Positions 51,949 to 60,672 of a stretch of 64,000 nt of DNA are shown here, piece after piece. Every line of letters begins with the position of its first letter. Position 1 is the first letter of the stretch. The DNA lies in contig CAYZOV010000003.1 of NCBI GenBank assembly GCA_964480525.1, positions 48,441-112,440 on the forward strand. The letters are read 5' to 3'. Under the pieces are notes generated by a model that had not been told where the DNA came from, made no database searches, and worked only from the letters and a program-made list of their open reading frames with translations. Made by a program: the position numbers and the translations under genes. The DNA comes from JAAZZIT01 sp964480525 (GTDB lineage Bacteria > Bacillota > Clostridia > Oscillospirales > Ruminococcaceae).

Positions 51949-52755
51949 TTATAAATTCAAATCTTCAACAGTTTTTGAAATTGCCTGTGCTATGGCTTTT
52001 GCGTATTCGTTGAAATTATCATCAAAAAGTGCATTGTCTTCGTCGTTGGTGATAAAACCTAATTCAACTAAACAGCTTGGCATATCTGTATCATAATTAA
52101 CCTGATAATTATATGTAGGTTTGCCGATATAACCAAACTGAACGCCTCTGTTTTGAGAAACGCCAACACGTTCTAAGGCGTCAATAATGTTTTGTCCCAA
52201 CAAAGTATCTTCGTAAATTTCTTTATTGGAAACCCAAATTTCTACCCCCTGCCCTACGTCAGCGGAATTTCGGTGAAGTGAAACAAACAAATCCGCTTCA
52301 CATTCATTTGCTATGTCACATCTGTCGTCAAGAGAAACAAACTCGTCTGTGGTTCGTGAAGTTACTACTTCATAACCCATTTTTTCAAGCTCGTCCACAA
52401 CAGCAAGAGCAATTATTAAATTGTCGTCTTTTTCAATTCTTGTTTCGTCCCAGTTGGTGCTTCCGCCATCATCTCCGCCATGTCCTGCGTCAATGAAAAT
52501 TTTAGCTTTTGGTGTTTCAACATCTTCAATTACAGGTTGTTGCGTAGGTTTGTTGCCGTATGTTGAACTTTCTATTTTCTTATCCGTTAAGTTCTGTGTG
52601 GATTTAACTTTTTGTGTACCCGAACCTATGTAAACAATCATAGAAATACACCCGATAAGAACAACGGTAAATATAGCAACCGCAACTATAACTCTATCCC
52701 AAAGGATTACAGAAACGCCATTAGATGGCTTAGTAGATTTATTATTAAAATTCAT
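51949..52755 (-). CDS. N-acetylmuramoyl-L-alanine amidase (Amidase_3, CwlD-like)
   Basis: About 268 residues. One N-terminal membrane helix (about 17-40) and a Thr/Lys linker lead to the amidase domain with FIDAGHGGDDGG (zinc His), TRIEKDDNL (zinc Glu), SLHRNSAD (zinc His) and CLVELGFITNDEDN (catalytic Glu). It cuts the stem peptide from muramic acid. The form and size resemble CwlD, which works before PdaA in cortex delta-lactam formation, and pdaA is present here. ATG 52755 follows AGAGGA; the frame to 52875 lacks a site. Confidence 0.87.
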   Translation of the reverse strand: MNFNNKSTKPSNGVSVILWDRVIVAVAIFTVVLIGCISMIVYIGSGTQKVKSTQNLTDKKIESSTYGNKPTQQPVIEDVETPKAKIFIDAGHGGDDGGSTNWDETRIEKDDNLIIALAVVDELEKMGYEVVTSRTTDEFVSLDDRCDIANECEADLFVSLHRNSADVGQGVEIWVSNKEIYEDTLLGQNIIDALERVGVSQNRGVQFGYIGKPTYNYQVNYDTDMPSCLVELGFITNDEDNALFDDNFNEYAKAIAQAISKTVEDLNL

Positions 52756-52902
52756 TTTGTTTCCTCTTATGTTCGTAAATTTATTCCCCGATTTTGTTCC
52801 AACTTTGTAACTTGATATATTTCTTTCTCTATCAACTATTACAATTATAACACAGTTATTACATTTTGGCAACAATATTTTTGTGAATTTTTTCTATATT
52901 AG

Positions 52903-53982
52903 TTAATCTGCCAACAACCTTTCGTCGCAATATTCACAAATAAGGTTATCCCCTACTCCCACAAAAGATTTTGGCAAATAATGTTCGCTGTTTGTGATAC
53001 ATTTAGGATTTTTGCAACAACAATTATGTTCTTTACCGAAAAGCAATGGCGCAGGTTTCTGACTTTGTTCAAGAATCATCATTACTAATGCCATACGCAC
53101 ATACATGCCGTATTTAGCCTGCTTGAAATACATTGCTCTTGAATCATTGTCAACCTCAACAGCAATTTCGTCAACTCTCGGAAGCGGGTGCATAACAACA
53201 AGGTCAGGTTTAGCCTTTAACATTTTTTTATTGTCAAGGACGTAAACATTTTTTTGCTTTTCGTATTCTTCCTTTGAAGAAAAACGTTCTTGTTGAATCC
53301 TGGTCATATAAAGAACGTCAAGTTCGCCGATAACGTCTTCAAGTTTTTCAACTTCTTTAAACTGAACGCCGTGTGCGTTAAGAACGTCTTTGATATATGT
53401 AGGAAGCCTTAAAAAATCAGTAGAAATCAGTACAAACTTGTTGTTTTTATAGCACGAAAGCGCCTTGCAAAGTGAATGAACCGTTCTTCCGTTTTTTAAG
53501 TCGCCGCAAAGTCCGATAGTCAGATTGTCAAGTGTTCCTTTTTCTTCACGCAAAGTCAGCATATCGGTAAGAGTTTGAGTCGGGTGCAAATGTCCGCCGT
53601 CGCCTGCGTTGATTATCGGACAATCAGCAGACAATGCCGCCGCTTTTGCAGCCCCCGCAGTAGGGTGTCGCATAACCAAAATATCAGCATAGCTACTAAC
53701 AATTTTAGTTGTGTCTTTCAAATTTTCGCCTTTAGCAACAGAAGAACTTGACGGATTGTCAAATCCTATAATCTGTCCGCCTAATCTTAGCATTGCTGTT
53801 TGGAAGGACATTTGCGTTCTGGTAGATGGCTCGTAAAATAGAGTTGCCATAATTTTGCCTTTGCATTTTTCCTGATAAGCTGTCGGGTTAGTCAAAATAT
53901 CATGACCAAGCGCCACAATTTTGTTCCAAAACTCAACAGGATAATCGTTAAGGTCAATTAGGTTAGTAAATTTTTCACTCAT
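52903..53982 (-). CDS. pyrB: Aspartate carbamoyltransferase with C-terminal PyrI-type zinc domain
   Basis: About 359 residues, roughly 45 longer than usual. The catalytic chain is complete: EPSTRTQMSFQTAM (carbamoyl phosphate loop), VMRHPTAGA, HPTQTLTDMLTL, and MHPLPRVDEI. The extra tail, CCCKNPKCITNSEHYLPKSF then LICEYC, matches the four-Cys zinc domain of the regulatory chain PyrI, but the nucleotide-binding domain of PyrI is absent. It makes carbamoyl-aspartate in UMP synthesis. AGGAGG eight bases before ATG 53982 sets the start. The leader has a terminator hairpin immediately before the ribosome site. Confidence 0.92.
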   Translation of the reverse strand: MSEKFTNLIDLNDYPVEFWNKIVALGHDILTNPTAYQEKCKGKIMATLFYEPSTRTQMSFQTAMLRLGGQIIGFDNPSSSSVAKGENLKDTTKIVSSYADILVMRHPTAGAAKAAALSADCPIINAGDGGHLHPTQTLTDMLTLREEKGTLDNLTIGLCGDLKNGRTVHSLCKALSCYKNNKFVLISTDFLRLPTYIKDVLNAHGVQFKEVEKLEDVIGELDVLYMTRIQQERFSSKEEYEKQKNVYVLDNKKMLKAKPDLVVMHPLPRVDEIAVEVDNDSRAMYFKQAKYGMYVRMALVMMILEQSQKPAPLLFGKEHNCCCKNPKCITNSEHYLPKSFVGVGDNLICEYCDERLLAD

Positions 53983-53997
53983 TTTAATCGTCCTCCT

Positions 53998-54029
53998 AAA
54001 AAAATGCCTGTTCAAAAAACAAACAGGCA
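53998..54029 (-). terminator. Attenuator-like hairpin directly before pyrB
   Basis: On the minus strand TGCCTGTT (54029-54022) pairs with AACAGGCA (54012-54005), then seven T (54004-53998), then the AGGAGG site. The promoter lies just upstream, so the transcript must pass this element. Confidence 0.7.
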
Positions 54030-54043
54030 CATATTCTTATTTA

Positions 54044-54072
54044 ATTATAGCACTTGCATTAGTAAAAATCAA
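54044..54072 (-). promoter_or_regulatory. pyrB promoter
   Basis: Minus-strand TTGATT (54072-54067), 17 bases, TATAAT (54049-54044). Start near 54037, only a few bases before the hairpin. Confidence 0.65.
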
Positions 54073-54112
54073 TATCTTTATAAAATAAATATTATTGAGT
54101 TTGCAAAATGTT

Positions 54113-55261
54113 TTATCTTAAAAGTTGAAGCTTTTTCAAGTTTTCATCTGTTACAAAACTCGAAAAATTATACAGTACCAAAATCTGGTCATAATCTTTA
54201 ACATCAATAACTGCACCCAACAGCAAAATACTACGCATATCCACCATAGTAATTTGCGAATAATGTTGAGTTAAAAACGGAACAAAACATTGCGCATAAC
54301 TGTCTTTAATTATTAAAATTTTGTTTTCTTCCGGTAAATCGGTTTTGATATTCACCACAGGATACATTGCATTATCCAAAAAATAACTATACTTGTCTTT
54401 TTTGTCAAGATATTCATCAAAATACATACTATCATAAGTCCGAACGTCGTTTCCGGTGTTAACCGAAACTTCCGTTACGTTTACGCCGTTAGTGGTGAAT
54501 TTTTCGATTATATCAGCTCCGTAACTGTCATAAAGAGCCTTTGAATAATAAGTTCCGTAAAAGCTTTTGCTGACAGGTTGAATATTATAGCTGTTAAGTT
54601 CAACAGGATTATACCCCATTTTTCGTATAGCAGCATTATATGTGATATACGCCCCATAAGTTGTCCAATGGTGGTCATTTTTATAATAAATTTTATCTTT
54701 TCGTGCAGAATAAAGCTTTGAGTAAACATTCAGAGTTGTAATATTATCGTTTAAGCTGAAATAAATATTATCTATTTCACTTTTTTGGTCGATATTTTCG
54801 TAATAATCAGGTATATCCTCTGAATAAATTCCCGAAGCAGTCGGAACAATCATTACATATGTAGGAACATTTGAAACTTCCGCCAAATGGTTAATTGCGT
54901 CAACAGACTTTGCCACAGTATCTTTATTATAGCCTGTGATAATTTCCGCAAATTTGTCGTCAAGCATATACACACCGTTAATGACTTGTTTTCCGATAAG
55001 TTTATCGGTTTTGGTTTTTACGGTAATAAGGCTTGTTCGCAAAGGAAAATGGTCTGAAATATATGCGTCAAACTTAGACATAAATCTATTGTCTTTATCG
55101 TTGTTAAAAATTTCAGAAAAAGATATTTGCGGAAATTCTTCAAGATAACGGTTTTCAGCTTCGGAAAAATCAGTTTTCGGCAGAATAATCGTAGTTACCA
55201 TGAAGAATAGGAGTGTAAAGAAAAACAAACCGACTGAAATAATTTTCATTATTTTTTCCAT
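54113..55261 (-). CDS. DHHW-family exported protein, MBOAT partner
   Basis: 382 residues. One N-terminal membrane helix (about 7-28) and an outside domain beginning DFSEAENRYLEEFP. YYKNDHHWTTYGA (near 195) and KDSYAQCFVPFL (near 320) are the motifs of the DHHW/AlgX-like SGNH-type group, with the His and Ser/Asp residues of an acyl esterase or transferase. It follows the MBOAT gene by 11 bases, the usual arrangement for O-acetylation of a wall or exported polysaccharide: MBOAT moves the acyl group across the membrane and this protein transfers it. The polymer is unknown. Confidence 0.83.
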   Translation of the reverse strand: MEKIMKIISVGLFFFTLLFFMVTTIILPKTDFSEAENRYLEEFPQISFSEIFNNDKDNRFMSKFDAYISDHFPLRTSLITVKTKTDKLIGKQVINGVYMLDDKFAEIITGYNKDTVAKSVDAINHLAEVSNVPTYVMIVPTASGIYSEDIPDYYENIDQKSEIDNIYFSLNDNITTLNVYSKLYSARKDKIYYKNDHHWTTYGAYITYNAAIRKMGYNPVELNSYNIQPVSKSFYGTYYSKALYDSYGADIIEKFTTNGVNVTEVSVNTGNDVRTYDSMYFDEYLDKKDKYSYFLDNAMYPVVNIKTDLPEENKILIIKDSYAQCFVPFLTQHYSQITMVDMRSILLLGAVIDVKDYDQILVLYNFSSFVTDENLKKLQLLR

Positions 55262-55272
55262 AATACACCCTC

Positions 55273-56676
55273 CTAAAATCTAAAGTACAAAAACGGGTTA
55301 TAGCTTTCGTTTACAAGATAAGCGGTGGACAAAAGCATAATTCCCAGTTGTACAAAAGGTTGACAAACAACGGTTAGTTTGCTGCTGATTTTTTTAATTA
55401 CATCAATTGATTTTTTCACCAAATGGGTTGAACCGATAACACAAAGTAATAAAACAAAACCGTATGTGACCACCAAATATGTAGATTTTGCGTCATAGAA
55501 TACTCTGTTTGCACCAAACATTGCTTTAAAATACTTATGTGCGTCGGTGAGAGTTTCGGTTTCAAAAAGAACCCAACCGAACAAAACCAAAACAAATGAA
55601 TATATTACGCCAAAAAATTTCGGTATTTTAGCAATATACTTTCCGTAAACAAAACGTTCCAGAATTATAATAATTCCGAAGTATGCGCCCCACAAAACAA
55701 AGTTCCAACTTGAACCATGCCAAAATCCCGTTAAGCACCAAGTAATTGCAAGGTTTATTATTGTTCTTAAAGTGCCTTTACGGTTTCCGCCGAGAGGAAT
55801 ATAAACATAATCTCTGAACCAACCGCCCAAAGTCATGTGCCATCTACGCCAAAATTCAGAAATGGAAGTGGATAAATAAGGGTAATTAAAGTTTTGAGGG
55901 AAATCGAATCCAAGCATTTTTCCCATACCCACAGCCATATCGGAATAGCCTGAAAAATCAAAATAAATCTGGAACGCAAAAGCGATTATTCCAAGCCAAG
56001 CGGTAAAAACAGATATTTGAGTATAGTCCATTGCTTTTACTTCCGTCCACAGCAATCCGATATTGTTTGCAAGCAAAACTTTTTTTCCAAGTCCCGTAAC
56101 AAATATGCCTATGCCGTCTGAAAGGTCGTCCAGCGTAACTTTTCTGTCGTCAAGACGTTCGCTGACTTCGTCGTAGGTAACAATCGGCCCTGCGACAATT
56201 TGAGGAAACATAGTTACAAACGCCATAAAGTTAATAAGATTTTTTTGTACTTTAATCTTTCTTCTGTAAAGGTCAATGGTATAAGACATACTCTGAAAAG
56301 TATAGAAAGAAATACCGATAGGAAGCGGAAGCTTCGGGTCAGGGATAGAAAGATTAAATATACTGTTCAAATTGTTTACAAAGAAAGAACTGTACTTAAA
56401 TATTCCTAAAAGCGAAAGGTTCATCACGACGCTGACAATAAGACACACCGTGCGGGCTTTGTTGTTGTCGTCGAATTTGTGCATAATTCTTCCCGCAACA
56501 TAATCTATGGCTGAGGACAGAATCATAATAAGCACATAAATCGGTTCGCCCCAAGCATAAAAAATCAAACCCGTAACAAGCAAAATGAAATTTTGAAATT
56601 TTTTGGGGGATATGTAATATATGCCTAATGTTATAGGCAGAAAAAAATACAAAAAAGTTAAGCTTGAAAATACCAT
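55273..56676 (-). CDS. MBOAT-family O-acyltransferase (AlgI/DltB-like)
   Basis: 467 residues with about ten to eleven membrane helices. VFSSLTFLYFFLPITLGIYYI begins the family; FQIYFDFSGYSDMAVGMGKMLGFDFPQNFNYPY-type sequence and FWRRWHMTLGGWFRDYVYIPLGGNR are the AlgI/PatA signature, and TGFWHGSSWNFVLWG holds the catalytic His. It acts in the membrane to acylate a surface polymer, with the DHHW protein as partner. No dlt genes are nearby, so D-alanylation is less likely than O-acetylation. It starts two bases after the toprim gene stop. Confidence 0.92.
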   Translation of the reverse strand: MVFSSLTFLYFFLPITLGIYYISPKKFQNFILLVTGLIFYAWGEPIYVLIMILSSAIDYVAGRIMHKFDDNNKARTVCLIVSVVMNLSLLGIFKYSSFFVNNLNSIFNLSIPDPKLPLPIGISFYTFQSMSYTIDLYRRKIKVQKNLINFMAFVTMFPQIVAGPIVTYDEVSERLDDRKVTLDDLSDGIGIFVTGLGKKVLLANNIGLLWTEVKAMDYTQISVFTAWLGIIAFAFQIYFDFSGYSDMAVGMGKMLGFDFPQNFNYPYLSTSISEFWRRWHMTLGGWFRDYVYIPLGGNRKGTLRTIINLAITWCLTGFWHGSSWNFVLWGAYFGIIIILERFVYGKYIAKIPKFFGVIYSFVLVLFGWVLFETETLTDAHKYFKAMFGANRVFYDAKSTYLVVTYGFVLLLCVIGSTHLVKKSIDVIKKISSKLTVVCQPFVQLGIMLLSTAYLVNESYNPFLYFRF

Positions 56677-56678
56677 TT

Positions 56679-57299
56679 TTATTTCTCCGTAAAATTATTT
56701 TGTTCGTTAATTTTGTTAATAATTTCTTTATATTGTTCCTTTGTCATAATTGTATTGACAAGTTCCAAAAGAGATTTTGTACTGACCAAAACCGGCAAAT
56801 CAAGAGTTTGCAAAAAAGCTTTTCTTAAATTCGTGCTAAAAGGTTTTCCCGAAAGTCCGTCCTCGTAAAAATCAAGCGACGTAATCATTTCTTTCGGCTG
56901 ATTTATTTTGCACCCAAGCAATCCGCATTTTGACAAAGAATCAACAAGAATTTGCTTGTCCATTCCTTCAACGCCGATTTTACCCTCTTTTGAAAAATCT
57001 TTTTTACGTTTTTCTTTGCCGAAAATTTCGGGAACATAAACGTTTATAATTTCGCCGTCTTTGGCAATATTTTTAATCATATTTCGGATTTTAAAACCCG
57101 CTGTATCTGAATCGGTCATAATGACTATTCCTGTCTTTTGAGCATAAAATCGAATTAGATTTTGTTTTTCTTTATCTTTAAACAGGCGAAAACCGTTCGT
57201 AACAATTATAGGGTCGTCAATAATCGACGAAAGTTTGATTTTGTCGTACTTCCCTTCTACAACAACGGCTTTACCCAAATGCAAAAGGCTGTCACTCAT
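56679..57299 (-). CDS. Toprim protein, RNase M5-like
   Basis: 206 residues. An N-terminal Toprim fold has AVVVEGKYDKIKL (Glu motif) and VIMTDSDTAGFKIRNMI (Asp-x-Asp motif), then FSKEGKIGVEGMD, which resembles the corresponding part of ribonuclease M5. RNase M5 matures 5S rRNA with protein L18. The protein is longer than typical RnmV and fits the DUF4093-containing relatives in Clostridia, so I give no gene symbol. It lies 11 bases after holA. Confidence 0.7.
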   Translation of the reverse strand: MSDSLLHLGKAVVVEGKYDKIKLSSIIDDPIIVTNGFRLFKDKEKQNLIRFYAQKTGIVIMTDSDTAGFKIRNMIKNIAKDGEIINVYVPEIFGKEKRKKDFSKEGKIGVEGMDKQILVDSLSKCGLLGCKINQPKEMITSLDFYEDGLSGKPFSTNLRKAFLQTLDLPVLVSTKSLLELVNTIMTKEQYKEIINKINEQNNFTEK

Positions 57300-57310
57300 G
57301 AAAATTCACC

Positions 57311-58351
57311 TCACCCAAGCATTTGCACAATTGCCTTTTCAAGAATAAGGCGGTTGTCTGTTCTTTGAGATTTCATTGCTATGTCAGCCTGTGAAAGAAT
57401 CTTCATACAACGTCTTATTCGTTTGGCAACAAATTCCGAACTTTCACGATAAGCGTTTGTTACGGCAAAACTTCTGAACTTAGGATAATTAAAATCCTCG
57501 CAAATTTGCGACGGTGATTTTCCTCTGGATTTACCCACAAAAGCTCTGTAAATATCGACAAAACTCATAGACATAGCGGACAAAATTTGAAATGAATCTG
57601 CTTGAAGTGAAAACAGTTCGTCAAGAAGTGAAAAAGTTTTCACGCTGTTTTTTTGAGCTATAGCCGAAGCAAGTTTAAAAACATCAGCTTCAAGTTTTCT
57701 AACGCAAAGGTTATCAATTATTTCATTTGTAATTTCGCCGTCGTTTACATAAGAAGTCAGTTTGTCAATTTCGTTGTTAATTAAAATCGTATCTCCGTTA
57801 CATTTTTGTGCAAGGTATTCAGCAGATTTTTTAGAAATCACACTTCCCTTTTTAGTGACTTTTTGCGTAATAATTTTACTCATTTCGTTTACGGATTTTA
57901 AGCTGAAATCACATACAACACCGATTTTTGAACAAAAATCCACGAATTTCTGGTTTTTGTCGGTCAGTTTTGTTTTGGTTTTATATAAATCCACACCCGT
58001 AACGTAAAATATAACCACAGTTGTGTCGGGAAGATTTTGTAAAATCTGTGTTAAAAATTTATAATCCGTCGCAGAAATACTGTCGGCGTTAAAATCGTTT
58101 ACCGAAATAACGTTTCTTTCGGAAAACATTGGATAAGCTTCGCAAACATCTGAAAAATACGACAAATCAAAACTACGTCCGTCGAAATGTTGGTGCGTCA
58201 TCAAATCATCGCCTGACGGAACAACTTTTTTTAGCAATTTTTTTACATAGTTTTCTATCATAGCTACATCTTTTCCGTAAAAAAGATACAGTCCGGATAT
58301 TTCGTTGTTTCTTATCTGTCTGCCAAGAGCAATATCATCAACCAAAGGCAT
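57311..58351 (-). CDS. holA: DNA polymerase III delta subunit
   Basis: 346 residues. SGLYLFYGKDVAMIENYVKKLLKKV starts the ATPase-like domain, followed by YFSDVCEAYPMFSERNVISVND and a C-terminal helical domain (LASAIAQKNSVKTFSLLDELF). Delta opens the sliding clamp in the clamp loader. The sequence is divergent, but length and context support it: holA directly after comEC is a standard Firmicute arrangement (yqeN). The start overlaps the comEC end by 14 bases. Confidence 0.85.
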   Translation of the reverse strand: MPLVDDIALGRQIRNNEISGLYLFYGKDVAMIENYVKKLLKKVVPSGDDLMTHQHFDGRSFDLSYFSDVCEAYPMFSERNVISVNDFNADSISATDYKFLTQILQNLPDTTVVIFYVTGVDLYKTKTKLTDKNQKFVDFCSKIGVVCDFSLKSVNEMSKIITQKVTKKGSVISKKSAEYLAQKCNGDTILINNEIDKLTSYVNDGEITNEIIDNLCVRKLEADVFKLASAIAQKNSVKTFSLLDELFSLQADSFQILSAMSMSFVDIYRAFVGKSRGKSPSQICEDFNYPKFRSFAVTNAYRESSEFVAKRIRRCMKILSQADIAMKSQRTDNRLILEKAIVQMLG

Positions 58352-60278
58352 ATTGAAATTCTCCTTTTGTATAGTCTTTATTTGTAATTACATACCTATA
58401 AATTATACCGTTTTCGTTATCTTCGTTTAATTCATACGGAATACTAACCCGATTGTTTTCTGTTTCGACTGTTAGAGAATTTTCGCCCAAAACAACCTTT
58501 GCAAAATTATACTCAATCAAAATCGATTCATAAAACAATATACAGTTATCAATATTAAATTCCATAAAATCTGTGTTATTGAAATAGTACCCCTTTGCCC
58601 TTTCGTTGTTTTTAAAAGTAACAACACCTGAAAGCTCTTTTATGCCGTAGTATTCCAAAACTCTTATTGTACTGTCGGATATTTTTCCGTCATTATCAAT
58701 TATAACAGCTTTTGAATTATTATTCAATACCAATGCAAAAGAATTTTTGTAATTTATAACAAAAACTTCGATTTTATTTCTGTTGTTGTATAATTGTATG
58801 GAATAAGTTAAAACAACGGCAGATATGCAAACCAACAAATATTTTATAACAGGCTTAAATTTTCTTTTAACCACAAAGAGCAAAACCGTAGATATAATGC
58901 AAATAACTAAAACAATTCTGACCGATTCATAACCCAACGGGACAGTTGAAAATTTAAGTTTTGCCAAATGTTTTGCAAAAAACGTTACAACAGAAACAAG
59001 TTTTCCCGCAACATCAAGACACGGTTCAATTGCAAATCCGAAAACCAACGGAATTGCACCCACCACAGTTAGCACCAACGCAGTTGTACACAACGGTAAA
59101 AATATCAGATTAAACAATACGGAAAATGCTGATATTTCGTTAAAATACATCAAAACAAATGGCGTGGAAACAACCCACACTACTATACAGCCAATAAAAC
59201 TTTCAAAGACGTTTTTATATTTGCCGTTATATTTAAATTCCGATAAAACCTTTGGCGTAACAACAGCCATAGAAAAAGTTCCCGACATTGAAAGCAAAAA
59301 TGAAGCGCTTCGGATTTTTTCGGGAGAAAAAATTGTCAGCAAAATTCCGCAAATTGCAAGAGTTGTCAGGCTGTCAGACTTGCGATTAACTAATTTTGAA
59401 AGATTAAAAATTGTCATCATAATTGCCGAACGTATAATTGAGGACGACATTCCGGCAAAAACAGCAAACAGAACAATGATAATCTCAACCAAAATAAGAT
59501 TAGTCTTTTTGGAAACCTTTAATAATTGAAAAATATATGAAAATATAAAACTTATGATTACAAGGTGAGTACCCGAAACAGAAAATATGTGACCTATACC
59601 TACCTTGAAAAGTGCCGAACTTGTATAATCGTCCATATAATCACGATTACCACACAGCATTGCCCCAAGAAATGCACCGTTGTTATCAGAAACTTTGCGG
59701 ACCAGTTCGTTATACACATTGTCGCTGAAATTTCGGATTGATTTAAGCAAATTAAAACCATTGCTTTTTATCTCTATATTTTGAGGATTTTGTGCGGTTA
59801 AATAAATTCCGTTTGGATTATTATAACTTTTAGAATTAAACGAAACGTTGTTATGTATTTCTTTATATGTAGCAATAAATGAAATATCGTCGTAGTATTC
59901 ACAATCCTGATAAGGTGCAAAAAGCGTTATTGTAGTGGTTATTTTGTTTAATTTTCCTTTGGCGGTTATCAGCATGACATCATTTGAAGTATATTCGTAA
60001 TCAATTACTTCACCGTGAAAATCCGCCGTAACGCCGTCATATTCCAACACATATTTGTTTGTTAAATATGCGTTGAAACCATACACCGCCATTGCTACAA
60101 TCACCGAACATACGGAGGTTATAAAAATACGTTTATTTTTGAAATTAAATATAACCAGCACACCCAAAAACAACGTAAAAAACGCTGAACAAAGAAAAAT
60201 ATAGCGCACAGACAAAAAAGAGGCAAAAAACATACCCGCAAGATATGAAAATCCCACTAAAGCTGTTTTTCGCCTCAT
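58338..60278 (-). CDS. comEC: ComEC-family competence protein with degenerate C-terminal domain
   Basis: 646 residues. Two N-terminal helices, an OB-like outside region with GVTADFHGEVIDYEY and CGNRDYMDDYTSSALFKVGIGHIFSVSGTHLVIISF, then the competence channel helices to about residue 500. Normal ComEC continues with a metallo-beta-lactamase nuclease domain with HxHxDH; here about 145 residues remain and that motif is absent, so the domain is degenerate. ComEC carries single-stranded DNA across the membrane. A ComEA-like gene lies 21 kb away. Confidence 0.85.
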   Translation of the reverse strand: MRRKTALVGFSYLAGMFFASFLSVRYIFLCSAFFTLFLGVLVIFNFKNKRIFITSVCSVIVAMAVYGFNAYLTNKYVLEYDGVTADFHGEVIDYEYTSNDVMLITAKGKLNKITTTITLFAPYQDCEYYDDISFIATYKEIHNNVSFNSKSYNNPNGIYLTAQNPQNIEIKSNGFNLLKSIRNFSDNVYNELVRKVSDNNGAFLGAMLCGNRDYMDDYTSSALFKVGIGHIFSVSGTHLVIISFIFSYIFQLLKVSKKTNLILVEIIIVLFAVFAGMSSSIIRSAIMMTIFNLSKLVNRKSDSLTTLAICGILLTIFSPEKIRSASFLLSMSGTFSMAVVTPKVLSEFKYNGKYKNVFESFIGCIVVWVVSTPFVLMYFNEISAFSVLFNLIFLPLCTTALVLTVVGAIPLVFGFAIEPCLDVAGKLVSVVTFFAKHLAKLKFSTVPLGYESVRIVLVICIISTVLLFVVKRKFKPVIKYLLVCISAVVLTYSIQLYNNRNKIEVFVINYKNSFALVLNNNSKAVIIDNDGKISDSTIRVLEYYGIKELSGVVTFKNNERAKGYYFNNTDFMEFNIDNCILFYESILIEYNFAKVVLGENSLTVETENNRVSIPYELNEDNENGIIYRYVITNKDYTKGEFQYAFG

Positions 60279-60302
60279 AAAAATCAGTCCTTAAATAATT
60301 TT

Positions 60303-60644
60303 TTATGCCATTTCGAGAGAAAGCTCTCTACCTGCGATAAGATGGAAATGCATATGGAACACAGTCTGACCTGCGTCTTTGCCACAATTATTCACAACTC
60401 TAAATCCGTTTTCAAGGTTTAATTCCTTAGCAAGCTTTGCGATAACCTCAAAAATGTGAGCTACAAGGTGCGAATTTTCAGGTGTAATTTCGCTTGCGTC
60501 AGCAATATGCTCCTTTGGAACAAGAAGATAATGAATAGGTGCAGCAGGGTTTATATCCTTAAAAACATACACCAAATCGTCCTCGTAAACCTTTGTTGAT
60601 GGGATTTCACCGGCTATAATTTTACAAAAAAGACAATCGTTCAT
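60303..60644 (-). CDS. HIT-family hydrolase (HinT-like)
   Basis: About 113 residues. MNDCLFCKIIAGEIPSTKVYED at the start with the CxxC pair, and QTVFHMHFHLIAGR with the His triad near the end. HinT-type proteins hydrolyse adenosine phosphoramidates and acyl-AMP. ATG 60644 is preferred to GTG 60653, which is too near the AAAGG site. It lies 19 bases downstream of alaS on the same strand, so it may share the T-box-controlled transcript. Confidence 0.92.
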   Translation of the reverse strand: MNDCLFCKIIAGEIPSTKVYEDDLVYVFKDINPAAPIHYLLVPKEHIADASEITPENSHLVAHIFEVIAKLAKELNLENGFRVVNNCGKDAGQTVFHMHFHLIAGRELSLEMA

Positions 60645-60672
60645 TTTACGCACAACCTTTCTGATTTATATG

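Noticed and set aside
53998..54029. Hairpin before pyrB as a plain terminator of the DHHW gene
   Set aside because: Possible in part, but the pyrB promoter lies upstream of the hairpin, so pyrB transcripts must also cross it; an attenuator role is preferred.
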